Shown here: piece after piece, positions 1 through 8,395 of the stretch
Position numbering within the stretch: position 1 is the stretch's first letter
Layout of the letters: every line of letters begins with the position of its first letter
Assembly: GCF_014750685.1 (NCBI RefSeq)
Contig: NZ_JAAXGE010000005.1
Location: forward strand, 1-64,000
DNA: 64,000 nt
Direction of reading: 5' to 3'
Source of the DNA: Bacteroides sp. GM023
GTDB taxonomy: Bacteria > Bacteroidota > Bacteroidia > Bacteroidales > Bacteroidaceae
Translations under genes and position numbers: made by a program
Notes under the pieces: generated by a model
Told to the model about the DNA's origin: nothing
Databases searched by the model: none
What the model saw: only the letters and a program-made list of their open reading frames with translations

Positions 1-63
1 CAATACCGAACTCTTTATAAAATAACTTAATTATTAACTGTCCAACTTTTGGGGTGCAGTTCA
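1..63. mobile_element. terminal end of an insertion sequence (IS3/IS150-like), rest outside window
   Basis: Read on the minus strand from position 63, the sequence begins TGAACTGCACCCCAAAAGTT and continues AT-rich. That is the kind of end found on IS150-group IS3 elements (TG at the tip followed by a TGCACCC / AAAAGTT motif). The mobC reading frame resumes directly after it with the conserved residues WVMTGDDF, while the in-frame codons to its left run into a stop at 35-37. I infer that an IS has inserted into mobC and that only its last about 63 bases lie in the window. The family name is from memory of IS ends and is tentative. Confidence 0.55.
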
Positions 64-64
64 T

Positions 65-862
65 TGGGTAATGACAGGGGATGATTTTTCACTGGATATA
101 AACAATCCGGAAGAACCTAAAATATTGGTGGTAGGCAATAATCCCGACCGCCAAAACATCTATTCCTGTGCTTTGGGACTGTATAATTCCCGTATCGTGA
201 AACTGATAAACAAGAAGCACCAACTCAAAAGTTCCGTGATAATTGACGAGTTGCCGACAGTATATCTTCGGGGACTGGATAACCTGATAGCAACGGCACG
301 AAGCAATAAGGTAGCGGTCTGTTTAGGCTTTCAGGATTTCAGCCAGTTACGCCGGGATTACGGGGACAAAGAAAGCAAGGTAATCGAAAATACGGTAGGT
401 AATATCTTTTCCGGTCAGGTGGTTTCCGAAACGGCTAAAACGCTTTCAGAACGTTTTGGAAAGGTATTACAGAAACGGCAAAGCATGACTATCAACCGGA
501 ATGACAAATCAACCTCTATCAGTACGCAAATGGATAGCCTGATACCGCCCAGTAAAATATCCGGCTTGACACAGGGTATGTTTGTGGGTGCGGTCTGCGA
601 CAGTTTCGATGAAAGGATAGAGCAGAAAATATTCCATGCGGAAATTGTGGTGGATAACGAGAAAGTGAAGCGGGAAACAGCCAATTACAAGAAACTGCCC
701 CAAATCATAGATTTCAGGGACGAGGACGGGAACGACCGGATGCAGGAAGAAGTACAGGCAAATTATAACCGGGTCAAGCAGGAAGTCCTGCAGATTGTCA
801 CGGATGAAATGGAACGGATAAAGAATGACCCTGAACTTTGCCACTTGATTAAAGAGAGATAA
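65..862 (+). pseudogene. mobC: 3' fragment of mobC (TraG/VirD4-type conjugation coupling ATPase)
   Basis: The about 265 codons encode the C-terminal part of the Bacteroides mobilization/coupling protein MobC, the membrane ATPase that links the relaxosome to the conjugation channel. The Walker B-like segment (SSVIIDELPT, about residues 57-66 counted from the ATG at 71) and the conserved TARSNKVAVCLGFQDFSQL block are present. The N-terminal membrane segments and the Walker A motif are missing; full-length relatives exceed 600 residues. The ATG at 71 is probably an internal methionine, because the conserved residues WV lie in frame just before it and the frame is broken further left by what looks like an IS end. 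The fragment is unlikely to be functional alone. It marks the region as part of a conjugative element. Confidence 0.75.
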
Positions 863-909
863 GTAGCTAAAATATAATATCACAATAAATAAAAATAAAT
901 GAATAATTT

Positions 910-927
910 GCTATATTTGCAAATAGC
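910..927 (+). promoter_or_regulatory. promoter -7 box inside a near-palindrome, XRE/Gabija-like operon
   Basis: The 18 bases GCTATATTTGCAAATAGC form an almost perfect inverted repeat (one unpaired A) and contain TATATTTG at 912-919, which fits the Bacteroides -7 consensus TAnnTTTG. It lies 17 bp before the XRE gene. No clear -33 TTTG is seen at the expected distance. A repressor bound here would cover the -7 box, so autoregulation by the XRE protein is a reasonable inference. Confidence 0.5.
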
Positions 928-943
928 ATCAATTATTTGACCT

Positions 944-1150
944 ATGAAAGCGATAAATAGAATTAAAATAGTACTTGTTGAACAAAATAAAACTGGCAAA
1001 TGGCTCGCAGAACAATTGAATAAAAATGAGGCTACAGTTTCTCGGTGGTGTACGAATGAATCGCAGCCATCTCTTGATACTTTAATAAAAATATCAGAGG
1101 TGTTAAAGATTGATGTAAAAGATTTGCTGATATCAACAAAAATAATCTAA
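944..1150 (+). CDS. small XRE-family helix-turn-helix regulator
   Basis: This 68-residue protein is essentially one Cro/C1-type helix-turn-helix domain: the WLAEQLNKNEATVSRWC segment (about residues 19-35) holds the recognition helix, and LDTLIKISEVLKIDVKDLL follows as the last helices. It ends 4 bp before the OLD-nuclease gene and reads in the same direction, so the three genes 944-5173 are probably one operon. Small XRE proteins often lead defence operons and repress them. The near-palindrome over the -7 box just upstream is a candidate operator. The gene is AT-rich like its downstream partners and unlike mobC and topB. The DNA-binding role is confident; the target is inferred. Confidence 0.85.
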   Translation: MKAINRIKIVLVEQNKTGKWLAEQLNKNEATVSRWCTNESQPSLDTLIKISEVLKIDVKDLLISTKII

Positions 1151-1154
1151 TAGT

Positions 1155-3248
1155 ATGAAAATATTTAAGATACAGATTGAGAATTTTAGGTTGCTAAAGT
1201 TTTTTTCTCTTGATTTGGAGGATGAACTTTCATTAGTAATAGGTAAAAATAATACAGGCAAAACTTCTATATTATCTGTGTTAGACAAATTTTTAAATCA
1301 ATCAGAAAAGACTAAATTCCACTTTGATGACTTTAATATTGATTTTAAGAAAGAGCTCAACGATATGATAATGGACGAAGAACCTATTATTGAGGAAGCA
1401 TATGTAGAGAAGGGTATCAAACTGAAGTTATTTATTCAATATACTGAAAACTGTAACTTAGAAAATATTAGCCGGGTTATGATGGATTTAGACCCAGATA
1501 ACAATTTTATTGTTTTAGGATTTGAATATATATTATCATTTGACAAATATATAGAAATTCGGAAAAATTGGCATGAATTTGCTATTCACGAAGCCGGGAA
1601 ACAAGCAGGAAATAAACTTTACAAGCCAAAATCTCTATATGATTTTCTCTGTCAGAAACATGCTGATTATTTTAAATTATGTCGAAAAACTATTGAGATA
1701 AACAAAGATACACAAGTAGTTAATGAAGCTAATTTCATTGATTTAGATAAGGAAATGATTAGCATAAAGGATATTGTTAGTTTTAAATATATCAGTGCTC
1801 GAAGAGAAGTGGCAAATAAAGAAGTAGATAAGACTTTATCCATGCAAACATCAAAAATATATGAGAAAACAGAAACAAACCCCGACCAAAATAAGGCTGT
1901 TGAAGATTTTAAAGATAAACTAAGTGAAACAGATAATCAATTAAGTGGTATATATGTAGATTTATTCAAAGAAATTGTTCAGAAAGTCGGTGATTTTGGC
2001 GGTATTAAACCAAATGAATCCGAAATAGAAATTATCTCAAATTTGCAGCATAGGGAATTATTAAAAGGAAATACGACTGTTGTTTACAAACATGATGAGA
2101 ATAATAAGCTACCGGAACATTATAATGGATTAGGTTATATGAACCTAATATGTATGATTTTCGAGATAGAAATACTTATTCAAGAATTTAAGCGAGAAAA
2201 AGAGAAAAAGCCAGCCGATATAAATTTATTGTTTATAGAAGAGCCGGAAGCGCATACGCATCCTCAAATGCAATATGTATTTATTAAGAATATTAAAAAA
2301 CTACTAAAGGATGGAATTCAAAGGGCAGATGGTGAAAAAAGAAGTTTGCAATATATAATAAGCACCCATTCTTCACATATTGTTGCGGATAGTGATTTTG
2401 ACGATATTAAATATCTTAAAAAGGACAGTAACAATAATGTCATTGCAAAAAATCTGAAAGATTTGAAGAAGGAGTATGATGAAAAAACATCCCAATATCA
2501 ATTCCTTACTCAATATCTTACTATTAGTCGGGCTGAAATATTTTTTGCAGAAAAAGCTGTATTGATTGAAGGTGATACAGAAAGGATGTTAATTCCAACG
2601 ATAATGAAGAAAATAGATATTGAGGAAGCTGCGGTACACAAAGCAAAAAATACTAAAGATGATTACTTGCCTTTACTTTCTCAAAACATCTCTATTGTTG
2701 AAGTTGGGGCTTATTCCCAAATATTTGATAAGTTCATTGAGTTCTTGGGAATAAAAACGCTTATTATAACTGACCTTGATGCAATAGGAACTGATGGTAA
2801 AAAGTGTGAAGTCATTAATGGTGTAGCATACTCAAATGAAGCTTTGTCATATTATTTTGGTAATCCTACATTAACAGATTTGAGAACTTGTCCTTTTCAA
2901 AATAAATTATTTAACAATATAGGAGGAAGTTGGAAAAATCAATCTAACGGTAGGTTGTGTGTCGTTTATCAAACTAATGAAGATAGTTATAATGCACGTA
3001 GTTTTGAGGACGCATTTATTCATCTTAACAGAAAATTTGTAGAAAACAATAAAGACGATTTTAGAGGATTACAAAATAGAGCTTATTTTAATAATCCTGC
3101 TAATAACGCATATTTTTTAGCTAAGGAATGTATTAAGAAGAAAACTCATTTTGCTTTGGATATTTTATACCATAGTGATAAGATGTTGAGTAATTGGCAA
3201 ATTCCGGCATATATTAAGGAGGGACTGTTATGGCTGAAGCTGGATTAG
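1155..3248 (+). CDS. OLD-family ATPase/TOPRIM endonuclease, GajA-like (Gabija-type defence)
   Basis: This 697-residue protein has an N-terminal ABC-type ATPase with Walker A GKNNTGKTS (residues 30-38), Walker B LLFIEEPEAH near 358 and the H-loop ISTHSSH near 402. A C-terminal TOPRIM nuclease domain follows, with IEGDTE near 470 and the metal-binding TDLDA near 539. This is the layout of overcoming-lysogenization-defect nucleases. Paired with the overlapping UvrD-like helicase downstream, it matches Gabija GajA, a DNA endonuclease regulated by nucleotide levels. It is clearly longer than the classic GajA of roughly 580 residues, so it may be a divergent subtype or another class 2 OLD system. 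Gene body is strongly AT-rich, consistent with cargo acquired by the conjugative element. Confidence 0.8.
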   Translation: MKIFKIQIENFRLLKFFSLDLEDELSLVIGKNNTGKTSILSVLDKFLNQSEKTKFHFDDFNIDFKKELNDMIMDEEPIIEEAYVEKGIKLKLFIQYTENCNLENISRVMMDLDPDNNFIVLGFEYILSFDKYIEIRKNWHEFAIHEAGKQAGNKLYKPKSLYDFLCQKHADYFKLCRKTIEINKDTQVVNEANFIDLDKEMISIKDIVSFKYISARREVANKEVDKTLSMQTSKIYEKTETNPDQNKAVEDFKDKLSETDNQLSGIYVDLFKEIVQKVGDFGGIKPNESEIEIISNLQHRELLKGNTTVVYKHDENNKLPEHYNGLGYMNLICMIFEIEILIQEFKREKEKKPADINLLFIEEPEAHTHPQMQYVFIKNIKKLLKDGIQRADGEKRSLQYIISTHSSHIVADSDFDDIKYLKKDSNNNVIAKNLKDLKKEYDEKTSQYQFLTQYLTISRAEIFFAEKAVLIEGDTERMLIPTIMKKIDIEEAAVHKAKNTKDDYLPLLSQNISIVEVGAYSQIFDKFIEFLGIKTLIITDLDAIGTDGKKCEVINGVAYSNEALSYYFGNPTLTDLRTCPFQNKLFNNIGGSWKNQSNGRLCVVYQTNEDSYNARSFEDAFIHLNRKFVENNKDDFRGLQNRAYFNNPANNAYFLAKECIKKKTHFALDILYHSDKMLSNWQIPAYIKEGLLWLKLD

Positions 3249-5173
3249 GAATAGAGCAAGTAAAAGATGAGTTCCAACAAATAATGGAACATATAGCTAA
3301 TGGTGATAATTTTTTGCTAAGTGGTGGTGCAGGTAGTGGTAAAACATATTCTTTGGTTCAAGTAATCAAACAGGTTATTGAAGATAATCCGACTTCTAAA
3401 ATAGCCTGCATGACATATACAAATGCGGCAGTTAAGGAGATAGAAGAACGTGTTAATCATAAAAACTTGAATGTTTCTACCATTCATGATTTTTTATGGG
3501 ACAATATTAAGCATTTTCAAAAGGAATTAAAAATAGCAATTATTACCTTGTCCAATGATGAAAATGTAAATAAAATAAAAATAGATGGATTAAATAAGAT
3601 GTCTGATGATTATTTTGACAATAAAGAAGAGCCTGTTGAAATTCAATATAAAGAATATTTAAAGCTAAAAGATGGAATTATATCACATGATGAATTACTT
3701 GTGGTTGCTGATTATATGTTTGGGAAATATTCTAAACTTTGTGATATCTTAAAAGATAGGTACAAATTCATATTTATAGATGAATATCAAGATACTCATA
3801 AAGAAGTTGTCAGAATTTTGTTAGAACATTTATCTAAGAGTAAAAAACATACGACCATAGGCTTTTTTGGAGATGCAATGCAGTCTATTTATGATGATGG
3901 CATTGGTAATATTAACGAATACAAAGGAGAAGAAAAAGGGAAGGTGAAAGAAGTCAAGAAAAGTCAGAATAGAAGAAGTCCTCAAAAAGTAATAACATTA
4001 GCAAATAGGTTAAGAACGGATGGAATAGTACAAATACCTTCAAACGATATTTCAGCCCCTAATATAATTGACGGAAAAGTAAAAGAAGGCGAAATTATCT
4101 TTATTTATTCAATAAATGAAGATATTTCGAGAGTAGAACAATTCTTGACCGAAAAATACAACTGGGATTTTTCTGATACAAAAAGAACAAAAGAGCTGAA
4201 TCTTACTCATAATTTAATTGCTGACAAAGCGGGCTTTAGAACATTGATGGATATTTACGACAAAGACCCTATTATGGGATTAAAAAAGGATATTTTACAA
4301 AAGATTAAAGACAACAAAAAACAAGGGAAACCGGAAATACCTATTGATGATAGCGATACGTTTGATGTTGTGGTAGATAAATTTCAGTTGAAAAACAGAC
4401 AACGACAATTGAAAAAAGATATATTGTTATCTGAACCTCATAATATAGAACTATATAATCAATTGAAAAATAAGCCTTTTTCTGAAGTACGAAGAATGTA
4501 TTTTGATAAAGACCAATTGATAGATGATAAAAAACAAGATGAAGATGATGAAAATAAGAAAGGTTCTAAAAGAGATAATCTAATAAAGCATTTATTTAAA
4601 ATTCAAACGAACATATCCCTATATATCAATAAACAATACAATGAGTTTTTGAGAGTTACAGATTATAAACAAATACATACGATTAAAGATAAAAGAGAAT
4701 TAAAACAAAATATTGAAAGTCTAATTGAGGTAGGAGATAAAACGATTGAAGATGTGATAAATGATGCCCATAGAAAGGGAATTTGTTTGATTGATGAAAA
4801 ATTAGAAAAGTTCTTGCAGGAAAAGGAATACATATATAATCAAGTGAAAAATGTCAAGTATGCTGAATTTCAAAAATTATATGTTTATTTGGAGGGACAA
4901 ACACCTTTTTCAACTCAGCATAAGACTAAAGGTGCTGAATTTGACAATGTGCTTGTTATATTAGATAATGGAAAATGGAATGATTATAATTTTGAATATT
5001 TATTTACGAATAGAACAGATAAACAAAGTGTTTTAGAACGAACACAAAAAATATTCTATGTATGTTGTACTCGTGCAAAGGAAAATCTTGCTGTATTTTA
5101 TCACAATCCTATGCCTGCTGTTTTAGTAAAGGCGAAAGATTGGTTTGGAGAAAATAATGTTAAGGAAATATGA
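3230..5173 (+). CDS. UvrD/PcrA-like superfamily 1 helicase, GajB-like
   Basis: The 647-residue product carries helicase motifs in order: Walker A GGAGSGKTYS (about 32-41), motif II FIDEYQDT (about 182-189), motif III GDAMQSIY (about 214-221), a motif V-like KTKGAEFDNV (about 564-573) and motif VI VCCTRAKENL (about 611-620). The start overlaps the end of the OLD nuclease gene by 19 bp, suggesting translational coupling. In Gabija systems GajB is a UvrD-like protein that senses DNA ends and works with GajA. The protein is about 150 residues longer than classic GajB; a charged, lysine-rich insertion lies around residues 370-470. The helicase call is firm; the Gabija assignment rests on the gene pair. 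Confidence 0.8.
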   Translation: MAEAGLGIEQVKDEFQQIMEHIANGDNFLLSGGAGSGKTYSLVQVIKQVIEDNPTSKIACMTYTNAAVKEIEERVNHKNLNVSTIHDFLWDNIKHFQKELKIAIITLSNDENVNKIKIDGLNKMSDDYFDNKEEPVEIQYKEYLKLKDGIISHDELLVVADYMFGKYSKLCDILKDRYKFIFIDEYQDTHKEVVRILLEHLSKSKKHTTIGFFGDAMQSIYDDGIGNINEYKGEEKGKVKEVKKSQNRRSPQKVITLANRLRTDGIVQIPSNDISAPNIIDGKVKEGEIIFIYSINEDISRVEQFLTEKYNWDFSDTKRTKELNLTHNLIADKAGFRTLMDIYDKDPIMGLKKDILQKIKDNKKQGKPEIPIDDSDTFDVVVDKFQLKNRQRQLKKDILLSEPHNIELYNQLKNKPFSEVRRMYFDKDQLIDDKKQDEDDENKKGSKRDNLIKHLFKIQTNISLYINKQYNEFLRVTDYKQIHTIKDKRELKQNIESLIEVGDKTIEDVINDAHRKGICLIDEKLEKFLQEKEYIYNQVKNVKYAEFQKLYVYLEGQTPFSTQHKTKGAEFDNVLVILDNGKWNDYNFEYLFTNRTDKQSVLERTQKIFYVCCTRAKENLAVFYHNPMPAVLVKAKDWFGENNVKEI

Positions 5174-5198
5174 ACTATAGAGTATGTTTAAGGCTGTT

Positions 5199-5232
5199 TA
5201 GGAATGTAGAGGATTCCCCCCCTACATTCCTA
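5199..5232. terminator. bidirectional terminator between convergent defence genes
   Basis: TAGGAATGTAG (5199-5209) and CTACATTCCTA (5222-5232) form a perfect 11-bp stem around a C-rich loop. It sits between the helicase stop and the TIR-like gene stop. T-rich sequence follows on the plus side. Confidence 0.75.
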
Positions 5233-5238
5233 TCTTTT

Positions 5239-6426
5239 TCATATTTTATTCATATCAATATCATATCCCACAGACCTCAATTCTTTTGCTATACATAATT
5301 TCCAGCCTCCGGCGTTGTCATAATCAGTATAAACTATTCCTGTAAAATCTGAAGGTTCTTCAACTTCTGTTTTTTTAAGAGTGCAAACTCTTTTTCTACC
5401 TAAAAGACCGATAAAATAACCTAATTCAAGTATTACATTTTGCCGTGCTCTACAATGAAGCTCTTTTGTACCTTTTTTTCGACCTTCATCACATGGTGAT
5501 AAAAGTACAATAGCAAAACCAACATTTGAGTTTTCTTCAAGTTTTTCTATAACAGTATTGCCATTATTTGCTTGATTATTTAATATAATTGTTTCAAATC
5601 CTAATTGTTTAAGAAAACTATCTACTTCTAACTTCATAGTGTTATCATGTCCATGTACTATAAATATTTTTCGATTCTCCATTTTAACTATCTTATTATT
5701 ATTTGCTATTTTATTTTTAATTCTATCGCACAAAATAGAATATACACCTTGAATCTTGTTGAAGTTATTACTCAGGGTGTGTCCATTCCCACTATTATCA
5801 ACTGATTTAAATTTTTGATAATCAGAATTTGTATCATCGAAATATCTACTAAACAATGTGATAGATAAATTAAACCAATGGTGATAGCTTTCAATTGTAT
5901 CTCTTAAATTTGCACAATCACCTTTTCTGTCTCTTAATTCTTTATATTTTGTTTCTACATATTTGACACTCTCTAGACTTATTTCAAGTTCTGTATTATT
6001 CTCTTCTTCAACATTATTTTCTTCTTTAATCATGTATCCTATATTTTCAAAGGGTTCTCTGTTTTCATTAAATTCCGGTAATAATTCGAGGTCAAGTATA
6101 ATTTCTTTCATATAAATTTTGGAGTTATCCCATGATTCGTAAGTTGCTAATAATGTGGATAACACCGAAAAAAACTCATTTCTGAATTTAGAATAGAGAC
6201 GGTCTAATAGTGTTTTAAATGCATCAATTCTATATAAAGAATCTATTCCCACCATATAGATGTTTGAACTTGATTCCACTTCTTTGTATATTTCACAATA
6301 AGCTTCATAGATTCCTATTTGTGCCATACTTCTTTTAAATGAAGTAGATTCTAAAAAATGGTCTAATTTAAGTTCTCTATTTATATCATCTAATAGAGAA
6401 TCCAATATTTTATTTTGAATTTCCAT
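5239..6426 (-). CDS. TIR-like domain protein, probable defence effector
   Basis: The N-terminal about 245 residues are a mostly helical, charged region I do not recognise. The C-terminal part (about 254-385) fits the TIR-like nucleotide-binding fold found in CBASS/Pycsar effectors (Pfam CAP12-type TIR): it has IFIVHGHD at 255-262, then LLSPCDEGR, and ARQNVILELGYFIG at 328-341, where E335 is the likely catalytic glutamate. Such domains typically cleave NAD+ after activation. No cyclase or Argonaute partner is adjacent. It converges on the Gabija-like pair across a shared terminator, so it is either an independent one-gene system or a partner. An ATG at 6426 is preferred over the upstream GTG at 6429. 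Confidence 0.75.
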   Translation of the reverse strand: MEIQNKILDSLLDDINRELKLDHFLESTSFKRSMAQIGIYEAYCEIYKEVESSSNIYMVGIDSLYRIDAFKTLLDRLYSKFRNEFFSVLSTLLATYESWDNSKIYMKEIILDLELLPEFNENREPFENIGYMIKEENNVEEENNTELEISLESVKYVETKYKELRDRKGDCANLRDTIESYHHWFNLSITLFSRYFDDTNSDYQKFKSVDNSGNGHTLSNNFNKIQGVYSILCDRIKNKIANNNKIVKMENRKIFIVHGHDNTMKLEVDSFLKQLGFETIILNNQANNGNTVIEKLEENSNVGFAIVLLSPCDEGRKKGTKELHCRARQNVILELGYFIGLLGRKRVCTLKKTEVEEPSDFTGIVYTDYDNAGGWKLCIAKELRSVGYDIDMNKI

Positions 6427-6680
6427 CACTTTTTTATTTAAAATTACTACTATCCATTGCTGTTTTTCTATTATATCTTCTTTATATAAATATGCAAAGT
6501 TTTTTTAGTTTCAAAGTTACAACTTAATCGCTAATTGTGTGCATATATATTATGAAATGTGACAAATGAAGCCAAACGAGGACTAATGAAGCCACCCGTT
6601 CCCAAATCCTTAAATATACTCTATTTCATCCTTACTTTTACTTCCGAAATTATTATTTACTCACTAAAATTCAAAAAGTT
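6427..6680. other. divergent intergenic region at the right edge of the defence cargo
   Basis: This 254-bp gap separates the minus-strand TIR-like gene from the plus-strand DUF3945-topB operon and must hold both promoters. Base composition changes here from strongly AT-rich cargo to the more balanced element backbone. I see no confident TTTG / TAnnTTTG pair and no obvious repeat. In CTnDOT the corresponding excision operon is activated, so a weak promoter would fit. Confidence 0.4.
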
Positions 6681-8210
6681 ATGGATGTAAACACAGCCAG
6701 CCAATCCACCACTGACGAACAGATGATGGATATTCTTCTTGTACTGGATAAGGAGAAAAAGACAATCAGCGCAGTAAAAGGCGTGGATGAAAATGGGAAA
6801 CTCCAAACCGTACCACCGGAGAATAACAGCGAACTTCTGAAATTCGACCGTCACGGCGATTTCTTTTCCAACTTCTTTTCCAACATGATGAACCAGTTGA
6901 AGAACCCGACCCGTTTCAACTTCTTCAAAATCCCCAAAATTGAACTTCCCAAGATTACACCGATAATCAGGGACAACTTCGACCATCCGACACCTGAAAA
7001 TGAAGCGGACATAGCACGCTACCGGGTAACACCCGAAACACAGAAACAGGAAGTGAAGAACGAACAATCGAACCAAACACAGCAGCAAGTACAGCAACCG
7101 CAGCAGGAAGCAACGGCACAAGCACCACAGCAACCTGACAAAAGCAAGTATGTTATCGACCCTGACAAGGTGGACTGGGAAGCCTTGAAAAACTTCGGGC
7201 TTTCCAAAGAACAGCTTGAAAAGGCAAAGGCTTTAGAACCCATGTTAAGGGGGTACAAGTCACCCGGTGCGTTCTCCATCGCAGGAAACTACAATTCCGC
7301 CATTATGAAACTGGACGCACGCCTATCTTTTCGGCATGACAAGGACGGGAATGTGGTTTTGGCGATACACGGTATCCGCCAAAAGCCGGAACTTGAACGT
7401 CCGTTCTTCGGGCATGAATTTTCCAAAGAGGATAAAGCCAATCTTCTTGAAACGGGCAATATGGGACGGATCGTAAACCTGAAAAACTATATCACAGGGG
7501 AAATGATACCTTCTTTCGTCAGCGTGGATAAGGTGACGAACGAACTGGTTTCCATGCGTGCAAGCAGCGTCCAAATCCCCGATGAAATAAAGGGTGTCAA
7601 ACTGAACAAGGAACAAAAGGAAGCCTTACGGGAGGGAAAAGGCGTATTCCTTGAAAACATGATTTCCAACCGGAAAAATCCTTTTTCCGCTACCGTTCAG
7701 GTCAATGCCGACAAGAAAAGTCTGGAATTTATCTATCCCAATGCCAAACAATCACAGGAGCAACGGCAGAAACAGGAGCAGCCGAACAGCCTTGTTACCA
7801 GTGATGGTGTAACCATCCCCAAGAGCATTTCGGGAATAGAACTATCCCGTCAGCAACAGCAGGATTTAGTCGATGACAAGACCATCTTTGTTGCCGGGTT
7901 GAAAGACAAGAGAGGGGTCGAATACGATGCTTACATTCAGGTGAACCACGACAAGAAGAAACTCGGCTTTTACAGTGACAATCCCAGTTTTGACCGTTCC
8001 GCTGTGAAAGAGATTACTCAGGCAAATAAGAACCGCACACAGGTAGCGGTCAATTCGGAGGGTAAGACCAACGAAGCCACCAAGAAAGTGAAAGAACCTT
8101 TGAAAAAGGGTCAGGACAAGCCCACTGAAAAACAAAAGACCAAGCAGGATAAAAAGGAGAAGCAGGAGCAGACGGACAAACCCAAACAAAGCAGGGGACG
8201 CAAAAGATGA
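6681..8210 (+). CDS. DUF4099/DUF3945 conjugative-element protein
   Basis: The 509-residue protein has the layout of the DUF4099/DUF3945 family that precedes topoisomerase III in Bacteroides conjugative elements. Residues about 153-240 (WEALKNFGLSKEQLEKAK onward) match the DUF4099-like start. Two copies of a DUF3945-like unit follow, each with IPxxIxGxxLxxxQ and a conserved FSATVQVN or YDAYIQVN strand with a Lys-Lys-Leu turn. A Gln-rich linker (about 110-150) precedes them, and the last 50 residues are very Lys-rich, which suggests nucleic-acid contact. The stop codon overlaps the start of the next gene (ATGA). The molecular function is unknown; co-transcription with topB links it to excision or transfer. 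Confidence 0.8.
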   Translation: MDVNTASQSTTDEQMMDILLVLDKEKKTISAVKGVDENGKLQTVPPENNSELLKFDRHGDFFSNFFSNMMNQLKNPTRFNFFKIPKIELPKITPIIRDNFDHPTPENEADIARYRVTPETQKQEVKNEQSNQTQQQVQQPQQEATAQAPQQPDKSKYVIDPDKVDWEALKNFGLSKEQLEKAKALEPMLRGYKSPGAFSIAGNYNSAIMKLDARLSFRHDKDGNVVLAIHGIRQKPELERPFFGHEFSKEDKANLLETGNMGRIVNLKNYITGEMIPSFVSVDKVTNELVSMRASSVQIPDEIKGVKLNKEQKEALREGKGVFLENMISNRKNPFSATVQVNADKKSLEFIYPNAKQSQEQRQKQEQPNSLVTSDGVTIPKSISGIELSRQQQQDLVDDKTIFVAGLKDKRGVEYDAYIQVNHDKKKLGFYSDNPSFDRSAVKEITQANKNRTQVAVNSEGKTNEATKKVKEPLKKGQDKPTEKQKTKQDKKEKQEQTDKPKQSRGRKR

Positions 8211-8395
8211 TAGCGGTATTAATCCTTATCCCGGTTATCGGTTTCGTCCTGTTCGTTCGTGCCTGTTACAAAACAGATTGGAAAGCCATAGACGAACAGA
8301 ACCGACAATTTTATATAGATGGCTATCACATCTACTATGACCGGAAAATCCTAAGACAAAAAGAAGTGGAACAATTAAAATCGAAATTAGAATGA
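8207..8395 (+). CDS. small single-pass membrane protein in the topB operon
   Basis: This 62-residue protein starts in the ATGA overlap with the DUF3945 gene and ends in another ATGA overlap with topB, so all three are translationally coupled. Residues 3-18 (AVLILIPVIGFVLFVR) form one membrane helix; the remainder is a charged cytoplasmic tail. I do not recognise a family. The tight coupling on both sides argues that it is a real gene rather than a chance frame. Confidence 0.75.
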   Translation: MIAVLILIPVIGFVLFVRACYKTDWKAIDEQNRQFYIDGYHIYYDRKILRQKEVEQLKSKLE

